From Holophagaceae bacterium (GTDB taxonomy: Bacteria > Acidobacteriota > Holophagae > Holophagales > Holophagaceae), in contig JADJVL010000003.1 of the NCBI GenBank assembly GCA_016710635.1, positions 186,001 through 250,000 on the forward strand: a stretch of DNA of 64,000 bases. Direction: 5' to 3'. Each line of letters starts with the position of its first letter. Position 1 is the first letter of the stretch. The position numbers and the translations under genes are program-made. Below, in pieces: positions 26,632-35,683 of the stretch. Below the pieces are notes generated by a model, which ran no database searches, was not told where the DNA came from, and saw only the letters and a program-made list of their open reading frames with translations.

Positions 26632-26669
26632 GGCCACCTCCAAAAGCGCATCGGACCTTTGGACGGGCC

Positions 26670-29483
26670 CTACTTGCACTCCAGCCAGCTGCGGCCCTCG
26701 CGTACTTCCGCCGCCAGCTTCACGCCCAGCGGTCCGAGATCATCCGCCCCCTCCATGGCCTCCCGCAGCAGCTCCGAGACTTCCGCCACTTCATGGGTCG
26801 GAGCCTCCATGAGCAGTTCGTCGTGGACCTGGAGCAGCAGGCGGCCCTGCAGTTTCGTGCCGGCGAGGCTCCGGTGCAGGCGCACCATGGCGCGGCGCAT
26901 GAGGTCGGCGGCGGTGCCCTGGACGACGGTGTTCACCGCCTCCCGCAGGCCCTGGGCCTGGAGGCGCGGGTCGGCGCTCTCCAGTTCGGGGATGCGGCGG
27001 ATGCGGCCCCAGGCGGTGCGCACGAGGCCTTCCTTCAAGGCTCTCTGCTTGGTGTTCTCGATCCATTCGGCGACCCTCGGCATGCGCTCGAAGTAGCGTT
27101 CGATGAAGGCCTTCGCCTCCTTGGTCGTGATGCCCAGGTTTGCCGCCAGGGCAAAGGCCCCCTGGCCGTAGAGGAGGCCGAAGTTTACGGCCTTGGCTTT
27201 GGCCCGGTCCGCCGCCGAGACCTGGTCCAGGGGCACGCCCATGACCTCCGAAGCCGTGCGGCGGTGGATGTCCTCGCCGGCCTCGAAGGCCCCCAACAGC
27301 ACGGGATCCTCGGCCAGGGCCGCCACCACCCGCAGCTCGATCTGGCTGTAGTCCGCGTCCAGCAGCACCCAGCCCGGCTCGGGCACGAAGGCGCCGCGGA
27401 TCTGGCGGCCCTCCTCGGTGCGGATGGGGATGTTCTGCAGGTTCGGATCGCTGGAGGCGAGGCGTCCCGAGGCCACCACCGCCTGGTGCAGGCGGGTGTG
27501 CACCCGGCCCGTCACCGGGTTGATCATGGCGGGGAGGGCCTCCACGTAGGTACCCAGCAGCTTCACCATCTGGCGGTGCCGCAACAGCTCGATGGCGATT
27601 TCCGCGTGATGGCTTTCGGCGAGCTCCACCAGCACGTCCTCGTCCGTGCTCGGCACTTTGGTCTTGCCGGTGCGCTTGATGACCGGCAGGCCCAGCTTCT
27701 CGAAAAGGATGCGGCCCAGCTGGGTGGGGCTGGAAAGGTTGAAGGCTTCCCCCGCCAGCTCCGTCACCTTCACCACCGCCGCGTCCCGCACCGCCCGCAT
27801 CTCCTCGGAGAGCCGCGCGAGCACCGCCGTGTCCACGCGGATGCCGGTGAGTTCGAGGTCCGCGAGCACCTCGACGAGGGGCAGGTCCACTTCCGCATAG
27901 AGGCGGCGGAGTTGAGGATCGGTCATCGCCGCGTCCAGCTTGTTGACGAGCTGCAGGGCCAGGTCCGCGTCCTCGGCGGCGTACTGCACGGCCTTGTCGA
28001 AGTCCGCTTGGTCGAAGCGGAGCTGGCCCTTGCCCTTGCCGACCACCTCCTCGAAGGGGATGGGCTTGAGGTCCAGCATGCGCACGCTGAGGTCGTCCAG
28101 ATTGTGGCGCAGGCGCGAATCGAGGAGGTAGCTCTGCACCATGCTGTCGCCGGCCATCCCCCTCACCGTCATGCCGTGCCGGGCGAGGACCTGCAGGTCG
28201 TACTTGAGGTTCTGGCCGACCTTTTCGATCTTCGGATCCTCCAGCAGAGGGCGCAGGAGTTCGCGCACCTTGGCGAAGTCCAGGTTGCGGGCATCCAGAT
28301 GCTCCTTCAGGCCCTTGAAGTAGTCGGCGGCATCGCCCCGCAGGTCCAGTTCCGATTCGCTCAGGCCCGAATCCGGCAGCAGGCCCGGCAGGGAACCCTC
28401 CGTGTCCTTCGTCGCCGGCTTGAGGTGGGCAAGGGGCACGTAGAGGCCTTCGTTCGGTTTCCAGGCAAGGCTCAGCCCGACGATGTGGCCGCGGGTGGGA
28501 TCGATGCTGGTCGTCTCCGTGTCGAGGCCGCAGCGGCCCGCCTTGCGGATCTCTGTGATGGCCTGCTCCAGGTCCTTCAGGGTCGCCGCGTGGCGATAGG
28601 TCCGCGTCGTGGCGCCTTCGCCCCCGCCCACGTCCGTGAACTCCTTGGTGAGGCCCTGGAAGCCCAGGCGCTTGAAGGCCTCCCGGGCCTGGGCGGGATC
28701 CACGCCCTTGTAGACGAGATCGTGGACGGTGACCGGCAGTTCCAGGTCCGTCACCACGGTGACCAGGCGCTTCGAAAGGTCCAGCCAGCCAGTCTCTGAG
28801 TTGGCGGCCGCGTCGATGCCCTCCCGCTGCTTGGGCTTCAGCTCGTCCTTGTGGGCCAGCACCTCCTCCAGGCTGCCGTACTGCTCCAGCAGGGCCCGGG
28901 CGCCCTTCTCCCCGATGCCCGGCACGCCCTTCACGTTGTCGGAGGCGTCGCCCATCAGCGTCAGCACGCCCACCACCTGCTCGGGGAAGACGCCGAAGCG
29001 CTCCTTCACGCCGGCCCGGTCGATCCAGACCTCGCCGTCCCGGTTGTTGAGGACCTGGATCTTGGCGTCGTCGTCCACCAGCTGCAGCAAGTCCTTGTCG
29101 GGGCTGATGATCACCGAAGGCAGGCCCTTCCGGCCCGCCTCCTTGGCCAGGGTGCCCATGACGTCGTCGGCCTCAAAGCCCGGCAGCTCCACGATGGGGA
29201 TGTTGAGGGCTTCGATAAGGCCGCGGATCAGCGGGATCTGGGGTCGCAGGTCCTCGGGCATCTCGTCCCGGTTGGCCTTGTATTCGGGATAGAGCTCGTG
29301 GCGGAAGGTGGGCCCCGGCGTATCGAAGACTGCGGCGAGGTGCGTGGGTTTGTGCTGGTTCACCAGCTGCAGCAGCATCCGCGCCATGGTCATGGTCGCG
29401 CCGTTCTTCAACCGCATGTTGGCGAAGTAGGCGCGGAAAATTAAAGCAAAGGTGTCGATGAGGTAGAGGCGGTCTTCGGACAT
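26670..29483 (-). CDS. polA: DNA polymerase I
   Basis: 937 residues, the usual size, with all three domains. The 5'-3' exonuclease (1-300) has LIDTFALIFRAYFA and VVGVLTLMGDASDNVKGVPGIG. The 3'-5' exonuclease (about 310-500) keeps the metal-binding GLDTETTS, so proofreading is probably active. The family A polymerase has motif A DADYSQIELR, motif B in the GLLYGQG region and motif C QVHDELLMEAP. It fills gaps in repair and removes Okazaki primers. It lies 30 nt downstream of the PhyH-type gene on the same strand. The hairpin elements beyond its stop may end its transcript. Confidence 0.98.
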   Translation of the reverse strand: MSEDRLYLIDTFALIFRAYFANMRLKNGATMTMARMLLQLVNQHKPTHLAAVFDTPGPTFRHELYPEYKANRDEMPEDLRPQIPLIRGLIEALNIPIVELPGFEADDVMGTLAKEAGRKGLPSVIISPDKDLLQLVDDDAKIQVLNNRDGEVWIDRAGVKERFGVFPEQVVGVLTLMGDASDNVKGVPGIGEKGARALLEQYGSLEEVLAHKDELKPKQREGIDAAANSETGWLDLSKRLVTVVTDLELPVTVHDLVYKGVDPAQAREAFKRLGFQGLTKEFTDVGGGEGATTRTYRHAATLKDLEQAITEIRKAGRCGLDTETTSIDPTRGHIVGLSLAWKPNEGLYVPLAHLKPATKDTEGSLPGLLPDSGLSESELDLRGDAADYFKGLKEHLDARNLDFAKVRELLRPLLEDPKIEKVGQNLKYDLQVLARHGMTVRGMAGDSMVQSYLLDSRLRHNLDDLSVRMLDLKPIPFEEVVGKGKGQLRFDQADFDKAVQYAAEDADLALQLVNKLDAAMTDPQLRRLYAEVDLPLVEVLADLELTGIRVDTAVLARLSEEMRAVRDAAVVKVTELAGEAFNLSSPTQLGRILFEKLGLPVIKRTGKTKVPSTDEDVLVELAESHHAEIAIELLRHRQMVKLLGTYVEALPAMINPVTGRVHTRLHQAVVASGRLASSDPNLQNIPIRTEEGRQIRGAFVPEPGWVLLDADYSQIELRVVAALAEDPVLLGAFEAGEDIHRRTASEVMGVPLDQVSAADRAKAKAVNFGLLYGQGAFALAANLGITTKEAKAFIERYFERMPRVAEWIENTKQRALKEGLVRTAWGRIRRIPELESADPRLQAQGLREAVNTVVQGTAADLMRRAMVRLHRSLAGTKLQGRLLLQVHDELLMEAPTHEVAEVSELLREAMEGADDLGPLGVKLAAEVREGRSWLECK

Positions 29484-29513
29484 GGGACCAGTCTGGCAGG
29501 GCCCGCGGCAACC

Positions 29514-30191
29514 TCAGAACCAGGCCCATTCCAGGCCGCCGGGAAGGTCCTCCGCGACCCATTCGATGTGCAACACGCGGCGCGGTGCGGGCGCAGTGGC
29601 CCGGTCGGAACCGTGGAGGGCCAGGGGCCGCATGAGGACGATCCCTCCCCGTCCCGCGTGGATGGTGAAGGCCCCGCCCGCCGCCACCCGCGCCGCGAGG
29701 GCGCCCTCGTCCAACCTCCCGTCGGTGTGGGAGCCGGGCAGCACCTTCAGTGGGCCGTTCCCCTCGCCGCAGTCGTCGAGGTGGATCCGCGTGGCCAGCA
29801 TCGCTTCCATCACAGCGGCTGGTGCCTGGACATGGTAGAAGTGGGCCTTGTTCACCCAGTGACCGAAGCCCGGGACCTCCCGATAGGCCTTCAGGGCCAG
29901 GGTCGTGTCCTGGTGGAAGGCGATGGCCCAGTTCTCGGATTCCCCTTTTCCCATCAGCAGGGCACGGACGGGCCTGGCCCCGGGACCGAGGACTTCCGCG
30001 GCAAGCCCCGGGAAGAAGGTCGGCCGGAGCCACTCCGCCAGCGCCTCCAGCCCAATGGGACGGCGCTCCAGCAGGGGCCCGCCCGTCAGCGCCGCCTCCA
30101 GCGCCTGTAGAGAGTCCTCCGCCAGCGCCTCCGGCCAGAGGCAGGCCCCGTCCCGGTCCAGGGCATGCAGGGCTGCGACGCGTGGGTCCAT
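29514..30191 (-). CDS. Phytanoyl-CoA dioxygenase (PhyH)-family oxygenase
   Basis: 225-residue Fe(II)/2-oxoglutarate-type hydroxylase. The iron triad appears as HQD (in AIAFHQDTTLAL) and the distal His of PLALHGSDRAT, with the following Arg in APRRVLHIEW for the cosubstrate. ARPVRALLMGKGESENWAI and the CGEGNGPLKVLPGSH block are typical. The frame is open to 30245, but ATG 30191 (MDPRVAALHALDRDG) starts the domain. The substrate is unknown. It precedes polA closely and is divergent from the TetR gene. Confidence 0.85.
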   Translation of the reverse strand: MDPRVAALHALDRDGACLWPEALAEDSLQALEAALTGGPLLERRPIGLEALAEWLRPTFFPGLAAEVLGPGARPVRALLMGKGESENWAIAFHQDTTLALKAYREVPGFGHWVNKAHFYHVQAPAAVMEAMLATRIHLDDCGEGNGPLKVLPGSHTDGRLDEGALAARVAAGGAFTIHAGRGGIVLMRPLALHGSDRATAPAPRRVLHIEWVAEDLPGGLEWAWF

Positions 30192-30235
30192 GGCTAGGTG
30201 ATGACACCTCGCCGGGGAGAGGTCAAAATTTCTTC

Positions 30236-30263
30236 TTGACGGCACGAACGATCGTACTATTTT
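30236..30263 (+). promoter_or_regulatory. Probable TetR-gene promoter with palindromic operator
   Basis: TTGACG (30236) and TATTTT (30258) with a 16-nt spacer give a usable sigma70-like promoter. The palindrome ACGATCGT (30247-30254) sits between them. Palindromes of this kind between -35 and -10 are typical TetR autoregulatory sites. Confidence 0.5.
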
Positions 30264-30271
30264 TTAGTTTC

Positions 30272-30913
30272 ATGAACGCGACCCCCACCCTCGAGGCCCG
30301 CACGCGCAAGGGCAGCCACACCCGGGACGCCATCCTGGCCCGGGCCATGGACATGGCCTCCGTGGACGGCCTGGGCGGCCTCACCATCGGCACCCTCGCC
30401 GAGGCCCTGGAGATGAGCAAGAGCGGCCTCTTCGCCCACTTCGGCTCCAAGGAGGAGCTGCAGCTCGCCACCATCCAGGCCGCTCGCGGCTTCTTCGCCC
30501 AGGAGGTCATGGTGCCGGGCCTGAATGCGAAGAAGGGCCTGCCCCGCCTCTGCTCCGTGATCTCGGCCTGGCTGGACTACGCCGAGCGGGAGGTCTTTCG
30601 GGGCGGCTGCTTCTTCACGGCGGTGGCCGCCGAGTTCGACAGCCGCCCCGGGCCGGTGAAGGACGCCGTGGCCGCCTGCATGCAGGAATGGGTGGACGCC
30701 CTGGCCCGCCTCCTCCGCGAAGCCAAGGAGCTGGGCGAGCTGGACCGGAAGGCCCCCGCCGACCAGCTGGCCTGGGAGTTCAACAGCCTGGCCATGGGCG
30801 CCAACAGCGCCTACCAGCTGCAGCGGGACACCGTCGTCTTCACCTACGCCCGCCGGGCCATCCGCGACCGTTTGAAAGTCTTCGCCGCCCCCGGCGCCCG
30901 TATCCCTCTTTGA
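30272..30913 (+). CDS. TetR/AcrR-family transcriptional regulator
   Basis: 213 residues. The N-terminal helix-turn-helix (about 15-65) shows DAILARAMDMASVDGLGGLTIGTLAEALEMSKSGLFAHFGSKEEL in pattern. The ligand domain has RGGCFFTAVAAEFDSRPGPV, a conserved block of one TetR subgroup (TetR_C_6-like). It is probably a repressor of itself and of the two genes behind it. ATG 30272 follows the promoter directly; the longer frame is spurious. The ligand is unknown. Confidence 0.92.
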   Translation: MNATPTLEARTRKGSHTRDAILARAMDMASVDGLGGLTIGTLAEALEMSKSGLFAHFGSKEELQLATIQAARGFFAQEVMVPGLNAKKGLPRLCSVISAWLDYAEREVFRGGCFFTAVAAEFDSRPGPVKDAVAACMQEWVDALARLLREAKELGELDRKAPADQLAWEFNSLAMGANSAYQLQRDTVVFTYARRAIRDRLKVFAAPGARIPL

Positions 30914-30929
30914 GTTCCGGAGTCCGGCC

Positions 30930-31415
30930 ATGGTCGTGAACATCCACGCAAGGGAATATCCGGTCAGCGCCGAACGCCTCGGCGCCCTCCTCGACGGCCT
31001 GGGCTCCCCCGGCGACCAGCTCTGGCCCGGCCACCGCTGGCCCGCCCTGCGCTTCGACGGTCCCCTCCGGACCGGTGCGAAGGGCGGCCACGGGCCCATC
31101 CGCTACACCGTCGAAGCCTACGAGCCCGGCCGTTCCCTCCGCTGCCGCTTCACCGGTCCCGCGGGCTTCATCGGCTGGCACGGCTTCGACATCGAGCCCG
31201 TGGGCGCGGACCGGAGCATCCTGCGGCACACCGTGCGGGCCGAGCTTCGGCAGGGGATGCGCCTGCAATGGCCCCTGGCCATCCGGTGGCTGCACGACGC
31301 CTGCGTGGAGGACGCCCTGGACTGCGCGGCGCGCGCCTTTGGCGAGGCCCTGCCCGACCGCCCCTTCACCCCCGCCGTCCGGCTGCTGCGCCGCTTGAAG
31401 AGGAGATCCCGATGA
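30930..31415 (+). CDS. SRPBCC-fold protein
   Basis: 161 residues with the START/polyketide-cyclase-like pattern: VVNIHAREYPVSAERLGALL at the N-terminus, IRYTVEAYEPGRSLRCRFTGP in the sheet, RSILRHTVRAEL, and a long C-terminal helix. These proteins bind a hydrophobic ligand in a cavity. It starts 16 nt after the TetR gene and overlaps the hydrolase gene by 4 nt, so it belongs to the TetR operon. Confidence 0.8.
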   Translation: MVVNIHAREYPVSAERLGALLDGLGSPGDQLWPGHRWPALRFDGPLRTGAKGGHGPIRYTVEAYEPGRSLRCRFTGPAGFIGWHGFDIEPVGADRSILRHTVRAELRQGMRLQWPLAIRWLHDACVEDALDCAARAFGEALPDRPFTPAVRLLRRLKRRSR

Positions 31416-32332
31416 CGCGGACCATGCCCCTCAGCTTCCACCTCCTGCGCCACGGCTTCCACGGCCTGCGGGCCCTGTCTGTCCCCATGGCGGCGCGGCT
31501 GTCCGAGCGCCTCTTCCTGACGCCACCTCGCCATCCCCAGCCTCCCGCGGAGGCCGACGCCCTGGCCCAGGGCCGGGCCTTCCGCCTGCCCTTCCGGGGC
31601 TTCCACCTCGCCGCCTGGGCCTGGGGTCCCCACCACGGCACCGCGCCCACCGTCCTCCTCATGCACGGCTGGGGGGGCCGGGCCGGCCAGTTGCGGGGCT
31701 TCATCGAGCCCCTGGTGGCCCAGGGCTTCCGCGTCGTCGCCTTCGACGCCCCGGCCCACGGCGCCAGCGGCGGAGGCCAGGCCTCCATCCTGGACTTCGC
31801 GTCGGCCCTGGAAGCCGTGGCGGACCGCGTGGGCCCCGTGCACGGCGTCATCGCCCACTCCATGGGCTGCGCCGGCACCGCCGTCGCCCTTTCCCGGGGC
31901 CTCCCGGTGGAGAAGGCCTGTTTCATCGCGCCGCCGGCCCGGGCGCGGACTTACTACGAACAGTTCCTGGGCTTCCTCGGCCTGCCGCAGCCCTGGGTAC
32001 CCGAATTCAGCCGCCGCTTCGCCGTGCGGCTGGGTTTCACCTGGAACCAGCTGGAAGTCGCCGCGGTGGCTCCGGACCTCCGGGTCGGCCTGCGGGTCTT
32101 CCACGATGCCAGCGACCTCGAAGTACCCCTCGCCGAGGGCGAGACCATCGTGGCCGCGTGGCCGGGGGCCGAGCTTTGCCGCACGGAGGGCCTGGGGCAC
32201 CGGCGCATCCTGAAATCCGCCGAGGTGCAGCGGGGCGCCGTGGCCTTTCTCGCCGAAGGGCTCGCCTTCCGCTCCTGCGCGGCGCGCTTCGAGGCGGAAC
32301 TCTTCGACCGGGAGCTGAGGGCCAGCGCCTGA
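31412..32332 (+). CDS. Alpha/beta-hydrolase
   Basis: 306 residues. The oxyanion strand-loop is LLMHGWGGRAGQ and the nucleophile elbow is IAHSMGCAG, with Ser present although the first Gly is Ala. The acid is likely in VFHDASDLEVP, and the His is in GLGHRRIL. AGGAG precedes ATG 31412, which overlaps the SRPBCC gene's stop. It is the third gene of the TetR operon. A carboxylesterase or thioesterase role is likely; the substrate is unknown. Confidence 0.88.
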   Translation: MTRTMPLSFHLLRHGFHGLRALSVPMAARLSERLFLTPPRHPQPPAEADALAQGRAFRLPFRGFHLAAWAWGPHHGTAPTVLLMHGWGGRAGQLRGFIEPLVAQGFRVVAFDAPAHGASGGGQASILDFASALEAVADRVGPVHGVIAHSMGCAGTAVALSRGLPVEKACFIAPPARARTYYEQFLGFLGLPQPWVPEFSRRFAVRLGFTWNQLEVAAVAPDLRVGLRVFHDASDLEVPLAEGETIVAAWPGAELCRTEGLGHRRILKSAEVQRGAVAFLAEGLAFRSCAARFEAELFDRELRASA

Positions 32333-32342
32333 TCCGGTCCGC

Positions 32343-33236
32343 CTACCGGAAGCCGTAGGTCCGCTTCAGCAGCCATTCCCACAGGGCCTCGGGCAGCAGG
32401 GCCTTCAGGTGGCGGACCCAGATCGCGTCCTTCCCCACGGCCAAGCGGCGGGGCGGCCGGCGGCGGTCCATGGCCTTCGCGATCCGCGCGGCGCAGGCCT
32501 CGGCGCTGCCGCCCCACCGCTGGTTCTGGGCCTCCCGGGTGGTCATGTGGGCCTCCAGGATCCGCTCATACCGCGTGCCCTTCACCCGTTCCGGCAGATC
32601 GCCCCAGACCTTCGAGAGGGTGTCCCGGAACCGGGTGCGGAAGGCGCCGGGCTCCACGAGGATGACCCGGACTTCGGGGCCGACCTCGAGGCGAAGGGTC
32701 TCCGCCAGGGCCACCACCGCGTGCTTCGAGGCGTTGTAGGGCCCCGCCAGGGGGATGCTGAGCCGGCCCAGCATGGAGGCCACCTGGACGACCCTCGCAT
32801 CGCCGGGCCTCTTCGCGTTCCGCCGCAGCACCGGGAGGAAGGCCCGGGTCATGGCGTGGAGCCCGATGACATTGGTCTCGAACTGGCGGCGCAGTTCGTC
32901 TTCCGTGAGCAGCTCCAGGGGACCCACCTGGCCGTAACCCGCGTTGTTCACCAGGGCCGTGATGGGGAAGTCCTCCGTCTCCATGCGGAGCCGTTCGATC
33001 TGGCGGGGATCCGTCACGTCCAGCGCCTTGCACAGCAGGTCCGGCCCGCTGTCCAGGGCCCCGAGGTCCGATAGGGCGCGGGCGGTGGCCACCACGCCCC
33101 AGCCCCTGCCCCGCAGCTGTCCGACCAGGGCCTTCCCGATGCCGCTGGAACAGCCCGTGATGAGGGCCCAGCGTTCAGGAACCTTGGCGTGGGGCGGCTG
33201 GGTCACGGTCGGCACCTCCACCATGAACGATGACAT
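32343..33236 (-). CDS. Short-chain dehydrogenase/reductase
   Basis: 297-residue classical SDR. It has the cofactor motif TGCSSGIGKAL (TGxxxGxG) near residue 27, the NNAGYGQ block, the catalytic Ser in VASMLGRLS, and the YxxxK in YNASKHAV. An N-terminal extension of about 20 residues and a C-terminal lipophilic segment suggest a lipid-type substrate. Convergent with the TetR operon. The start may be ATG 33236 or 33224; neither has a good ribosome site. Confidence 0.92.
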   Translation of the reverse strand: MSSFMVEVPTVTQPPHAKVPERWALITGCSSGIGKALVGQLRGRGWGVVATARALSDLGALDSGPDLLCKALDVTDPRQIERLRMETEDFPITALVNNAGYGQVGPLELLTEDELRRQFETNVIGLHAMTRAFLPVLRRNAKRPGDARVVQVASMLGRLSIPLAGPYNASKHAVVALAETLRLEVGPEVRVILVEPGAFRTRFRDTLSKVWGDLPERVKGTRYERILEAHMTTREAQNQRWGGSAEACAARIAKAMDRRRPPRRLAVGKDAIWVRHLKALLPEALWEWLLKRTYGFR

Positions 33237-33240
33237 GGGG

Positions 33241-33265
33241 AGGGGAGCGCCTCCGGCGCTCCCCT
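33241..33265 (-). terminator. Hairpin between Lys-rich protein gene and SDR gene
   Basis: An 11-bp perfect stem AGGGGAGCGCC / GGCGCTCCCCT with a TCC loop, just past the Lys-rich gene's stop and upstream of the SDR start. No T-run is present. Confidence 0.5.
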
Positions 33266-33287
33266 CGACCCGCGGACTTCGGCGCGC

Positions 33288-33614
33288 CTACTTCTTCTTG
33301 GCGTCCTTCTTCGCCTCGGCCTTCTTCTCGTCCTTCTTGGGCTCGGCCTTCTTGGCGTCCTTGTTCTCGATCTCGGTGGCGGTCATCGCATAGAAGACCG
33401 TGACCTTGTCGCCCTTCTTCAGCCCTTCGGCGCCCTTCGTCCCCTTGGGGACGGCGATCTGCCACAGCTCCTTGCCCTTCTGGACCGTGACGCTGTCGGC
33501 GGTCACTTCCGTGACGGGGCCCGTGACCTGGTAGCTCTTGGTACCGGCGGCGTAGCCGAGGATGCCCGCGGCGATGGCGGTGGCGGTGAGGACGGCGAGG
33601 CTCTTCATGCGCAT
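33288..33614 (-). CDS. Membrane-anchored protein with Lys/Ala/Glu tail
   Basis: 108 residues. N-terminal signal or anchor MRMKSLAVLTATAIAAGILGYAAG. A small beta domain follows (YQVTGPVTEVTADSVTVQKGKELWQIAVPKG), resembling copper- or RNA-binding-type small barrels. Then KGDKVTVFYAMTATEIE, and a tail of about 25 residues almost wholly Lys, Ala, Glu and Asp. AAGGAG lies 6 nt before the ATG at 33614. Unknown family; probably periplasmic. Confidence 0.75.
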   Translation of the reverse strand: MRMKSLAVLTATAIAAGILGYAAGTKSYQVTGPVTEVTADSVTVQKGKELWQIAVPKGTKGAEGLKKGDKVTVFYAMTATEIENKDAKKAEPKKDEKKAEAKKDAKKK

Positions 33615-33928
33615 GGGTGGCTCCTTGTGGGGATTGGGTGCGGGCAGACTAGCACGCTCCCGGGGGCGGCCGACCAGGACGGAACGGGGAACCGCCAGGA
33701 CCTTCCGTTCGGAAGCCGGAACCGCCCGCTCGTCAAGGCTCCCGTTCCCGGATCGGGTTTGGGGGGGCGCACCGGACGCCACACGCGCACATTGGTGTCT
33801 GCACATCCCGGAGGGCCTCCTCCGTTGGGTGACGGGCGGATCCGGGTGCTCACGTGTGATCCGAAGGGAAACCGGGATGTGCAAACCGCGCGCCACCCCT
33901 CGGCGCGCGGAGCTTTGTCCGTCCGGAG
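33615..33928. other. Intergenic gap of 314 nt
   Basis: I see no gene. The left part should carry the promoter of the Lys-rich protein gene. The right end (33886-33910) has a 9-bp perfect stem CCGCGCGCC / GGCGCGCGG that, read on the minus strand, is followed by TTT and would end transcripts of the hydrolase gene. Confidence 0.5.
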
Positions 33929-34750
33929 CTACTTGGAAACCGTCAGGCCCGCCTCGAAGTCGTTGAACAGGACTTCGAAGGTGTCCGGCTCGTCGAGCAT
34001 GATCCAGTGCCGGGCGTTGACGAAGTAGCTCACCTGCAGCTTCGGGATCCCGTTCAGCCCGAGCTTCATCAGGCCCGCCTTCTCCATGGTGGGATCCGTG
34101 ATGAGCATGGTGGACGCGAAGAGGGTCACCGGCGCCTTGACGCCGGCGGACCTTGTCTCGACGTCGTCCCTGGTCATGGCCTGCACGTAGCCCGCCAGGG
34201 CCGCGGGAGAAGCCTTCTGCGCCTCCTTCAGGAGCTGGGAAGTCTGGCTGTTGCCACTGGAATAGCCCGTGATGAAGGCCTTCAGGGTGGGCACCGGCTC
34301 CTTGGCAAGGCCTTTCAGGAGGTCTGCAGCCACGTTCTCGGCGAGGGCGGACAGCTGCGCGTCCAGCAGCACCACGCCCCGCACCGCCCCCGGATCCGCC
34401 AGGGCGAGGCGGATGGCGATGCTGCCGCCCAGGGCATGCCCGACGACCACCGCCGGGGTGACCTTTTGCTTGTGCATGAGGGCGGCCAGCTCCGAGGCCA
34501 GGGCGTCCAGGTCCACGGCGCCATCCTTGAGGCCCGGCGCGGCGCTGTCGCCGTGTCCGGGGAGGTCCACGGTGAGCACCGTGTGGTCCTTCTTCATCCG
34601 GGTGACCTGTTCCGCCCAAACGGACCGGTTGGCGCCGAACCCGTGGATGAGGACCACGCCGGGACCTTTGCCCTCCTTCTTGAAGGCCAGCTCCGCAGAC
34701 CAGGCCGTGGCCATGGTTAGGGCGACCAGAACGGCGGCCAAGGGACGCAT
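33929..34750 (-). CDS. Exported alpha/beta-hydrolase-fold protein lacking the nucleophile Ser
   Basis: 273 residues with a signal peptide (MRPLAAVLVALTMATAWS). The fold is clear: VVLIHGFGANRSVWAEQ, VDLPGHGDSA, and the elbow region VVVGHALGGSIA. The position normally held by Ser (GHSLGG) is Ala, encoded GCC. The His in NARHWIMLDEPD remains. Either the protein is inactive as an esterase or it works differently. It lies 15 nt after the beta-barrel gene, so the two are probably one operon. Confidence 0.85.
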   Translation of the reverse strand: MRPLAAVLVALTMATAWSAELAFKKEGKGPGVVLIHGFGANRSVWAEQVTRMKKDHTVLTVDLPGHGDSAAPGLKDGAVDLDALASELAALMHKQKVTPAVVVGHALGGSIAIRLALADPGAVRGVVLLDAQLSALAENVAADLLKGLAKEPVPTLKAFITGYSSGNSQTSQLLKEAQKASPAALAGYVQAMTRDDVETRSAGVKAPVTLFASTMLITDPTMEKAGLMKLGLNGIPKLQVSYFVNARHWIMLDEPDTFEVLFNDFEAGLTVSK

Positions 34751-34765
34751 GGAACCCTCCTCAGA

Positions 34766-35581
34766 TCAGAAAATCCTCACGACATTGAAGCCCAGCACCC
34801 AGTCTCCGCCCCGGACGGGACCGATGCCGTTGTAATCGCCGGCCAGGACCTGGTGGGCGGTGGTGCCAAGCACATTCGTGGCCATCACGCTGAAGCGGTG
34901 GCCCCGGGTGCGGTAGGTGTAGCCCAGGGCCCAGCCCGGCTCCAGTTCCCGGGTGGTGGAATTGAAGGCCACCCGCACGTCGCTGAGTTTGCCGGGGCGG
35001 GGATAGTACTCGCCATGGACGCGGTGTTTCTCGGACGGGTCCCACCGGAGGGCCGCCGCCACGGTGAAGATCGCCTCGGCCCGGGTCGCGGAGCGGTTCA
35101 CGTAGGCCGGCACCAGGGAGAAGGTCACCGGTCCGGCCATGGCTTCGACGGGAACCAGCACCGTGCTGCCCACCTTGCCTTCCCGGACGCCTGCGGTGGT
35201 CCGATTGTCCCGGACCACCTCGTCATAGCGCTCGACCCGGACGGCGGCGCGCCAGATGTCGCCGGCGTACACCTGCTTGTGGATGGCGGCGGTGAAGGTG
35301 CGCTGATCGGCGGTGCGGTAGAGCTGCAGGTTCCAGCCCTTCAAGGCCTTGAAGCTGAAGTCCAGGCCCACCGCCGCGAAGGCGTAGCCGTCCAGCCCGT
35401 AGGCGTCGTAGCCATTGCTGCGGGCCCGCTCGGTGAAGCGATGGGTGAAGCGCACGCCGATGTCGCCCATCTCGAGCACCTGGGCCGTGGGCAGGTTCAG
35501 CCCCAACGGGACGTCCGAAGGGTCCTGGGCACAGAGACCGCAGGCTTGGACCAGGACTGGCAGGAGGCGTTTCATCGGCAC
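34766..35581 (-). CDS. Outer-membrane beta-barrel-like protein (DUF5777-like)
   Basis: About 271 residues. The N-terminus is a short signal (KRLLPVLVQACGLCAQ), then LPTAQVLEMGDIGVRFTHRF, which is typical of DUF5777 beta-barrel proteins. Alternating hydrophobic and polar strands run to the C-terminal Phe, the usual outer-membrane insertion signal. GTG 35581 has GAGG 6 nt upstream and is preferred; ATG 35575 is possible. Likely in the outer membrane, role unknown; it may work with the hydrolase-fold protein downstream. Confidence 0.75.
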   Translation of the reverse strand: MPMKRLLPVLVQACGLCAQDPSDVPLGLNLPTAQVLEMGDIGVRFTHRFTERARSNGYDAYGLDGYAFAAVGLDFSFKALKGWNLQLYRTADQRTFTAAIHKQVYAGDIWRAAVRVERYDEVVRDNRTTAGVREGKVGSTVLVPVEAMAGPVTFSLVPAYVNRSATRAEAIFTVAAALRWDPSEKHRVHGEYYPRPGKLSDVRVAFNSTTRELEPGWALGYTYRTRGHRFSVMATNVLGTTAHQVLAGDYNGIGPVRGGDWVLGFNVVRIF

Positions 35582-35683
35582 CGTTGACCTCGGGTAGGGT
35601 GCCGAAGTTTAAACACCTTTTTTTCCCTGGGCCAGGGTGCAAGTGTTTTCAGGGATGGATTTCGCGGATTGGAATTCCCGGCT

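Larger units (their letters stand above)
26335..26637. repeat. Direct duplication of about 300 bp, unit 2
   Basis: Second unit of the e-f / g-h duplication, separated from unit 1 by about 50 nt of unrelated sequence. Confidence 0.85.

Noticed and set aside
25966..26679. 237-residue ORF with internal duplication
   Set aside because: It is made wholly of the duplicated hairpin elements; the internal repeat is that of the DNA. No ribosome site or domain.
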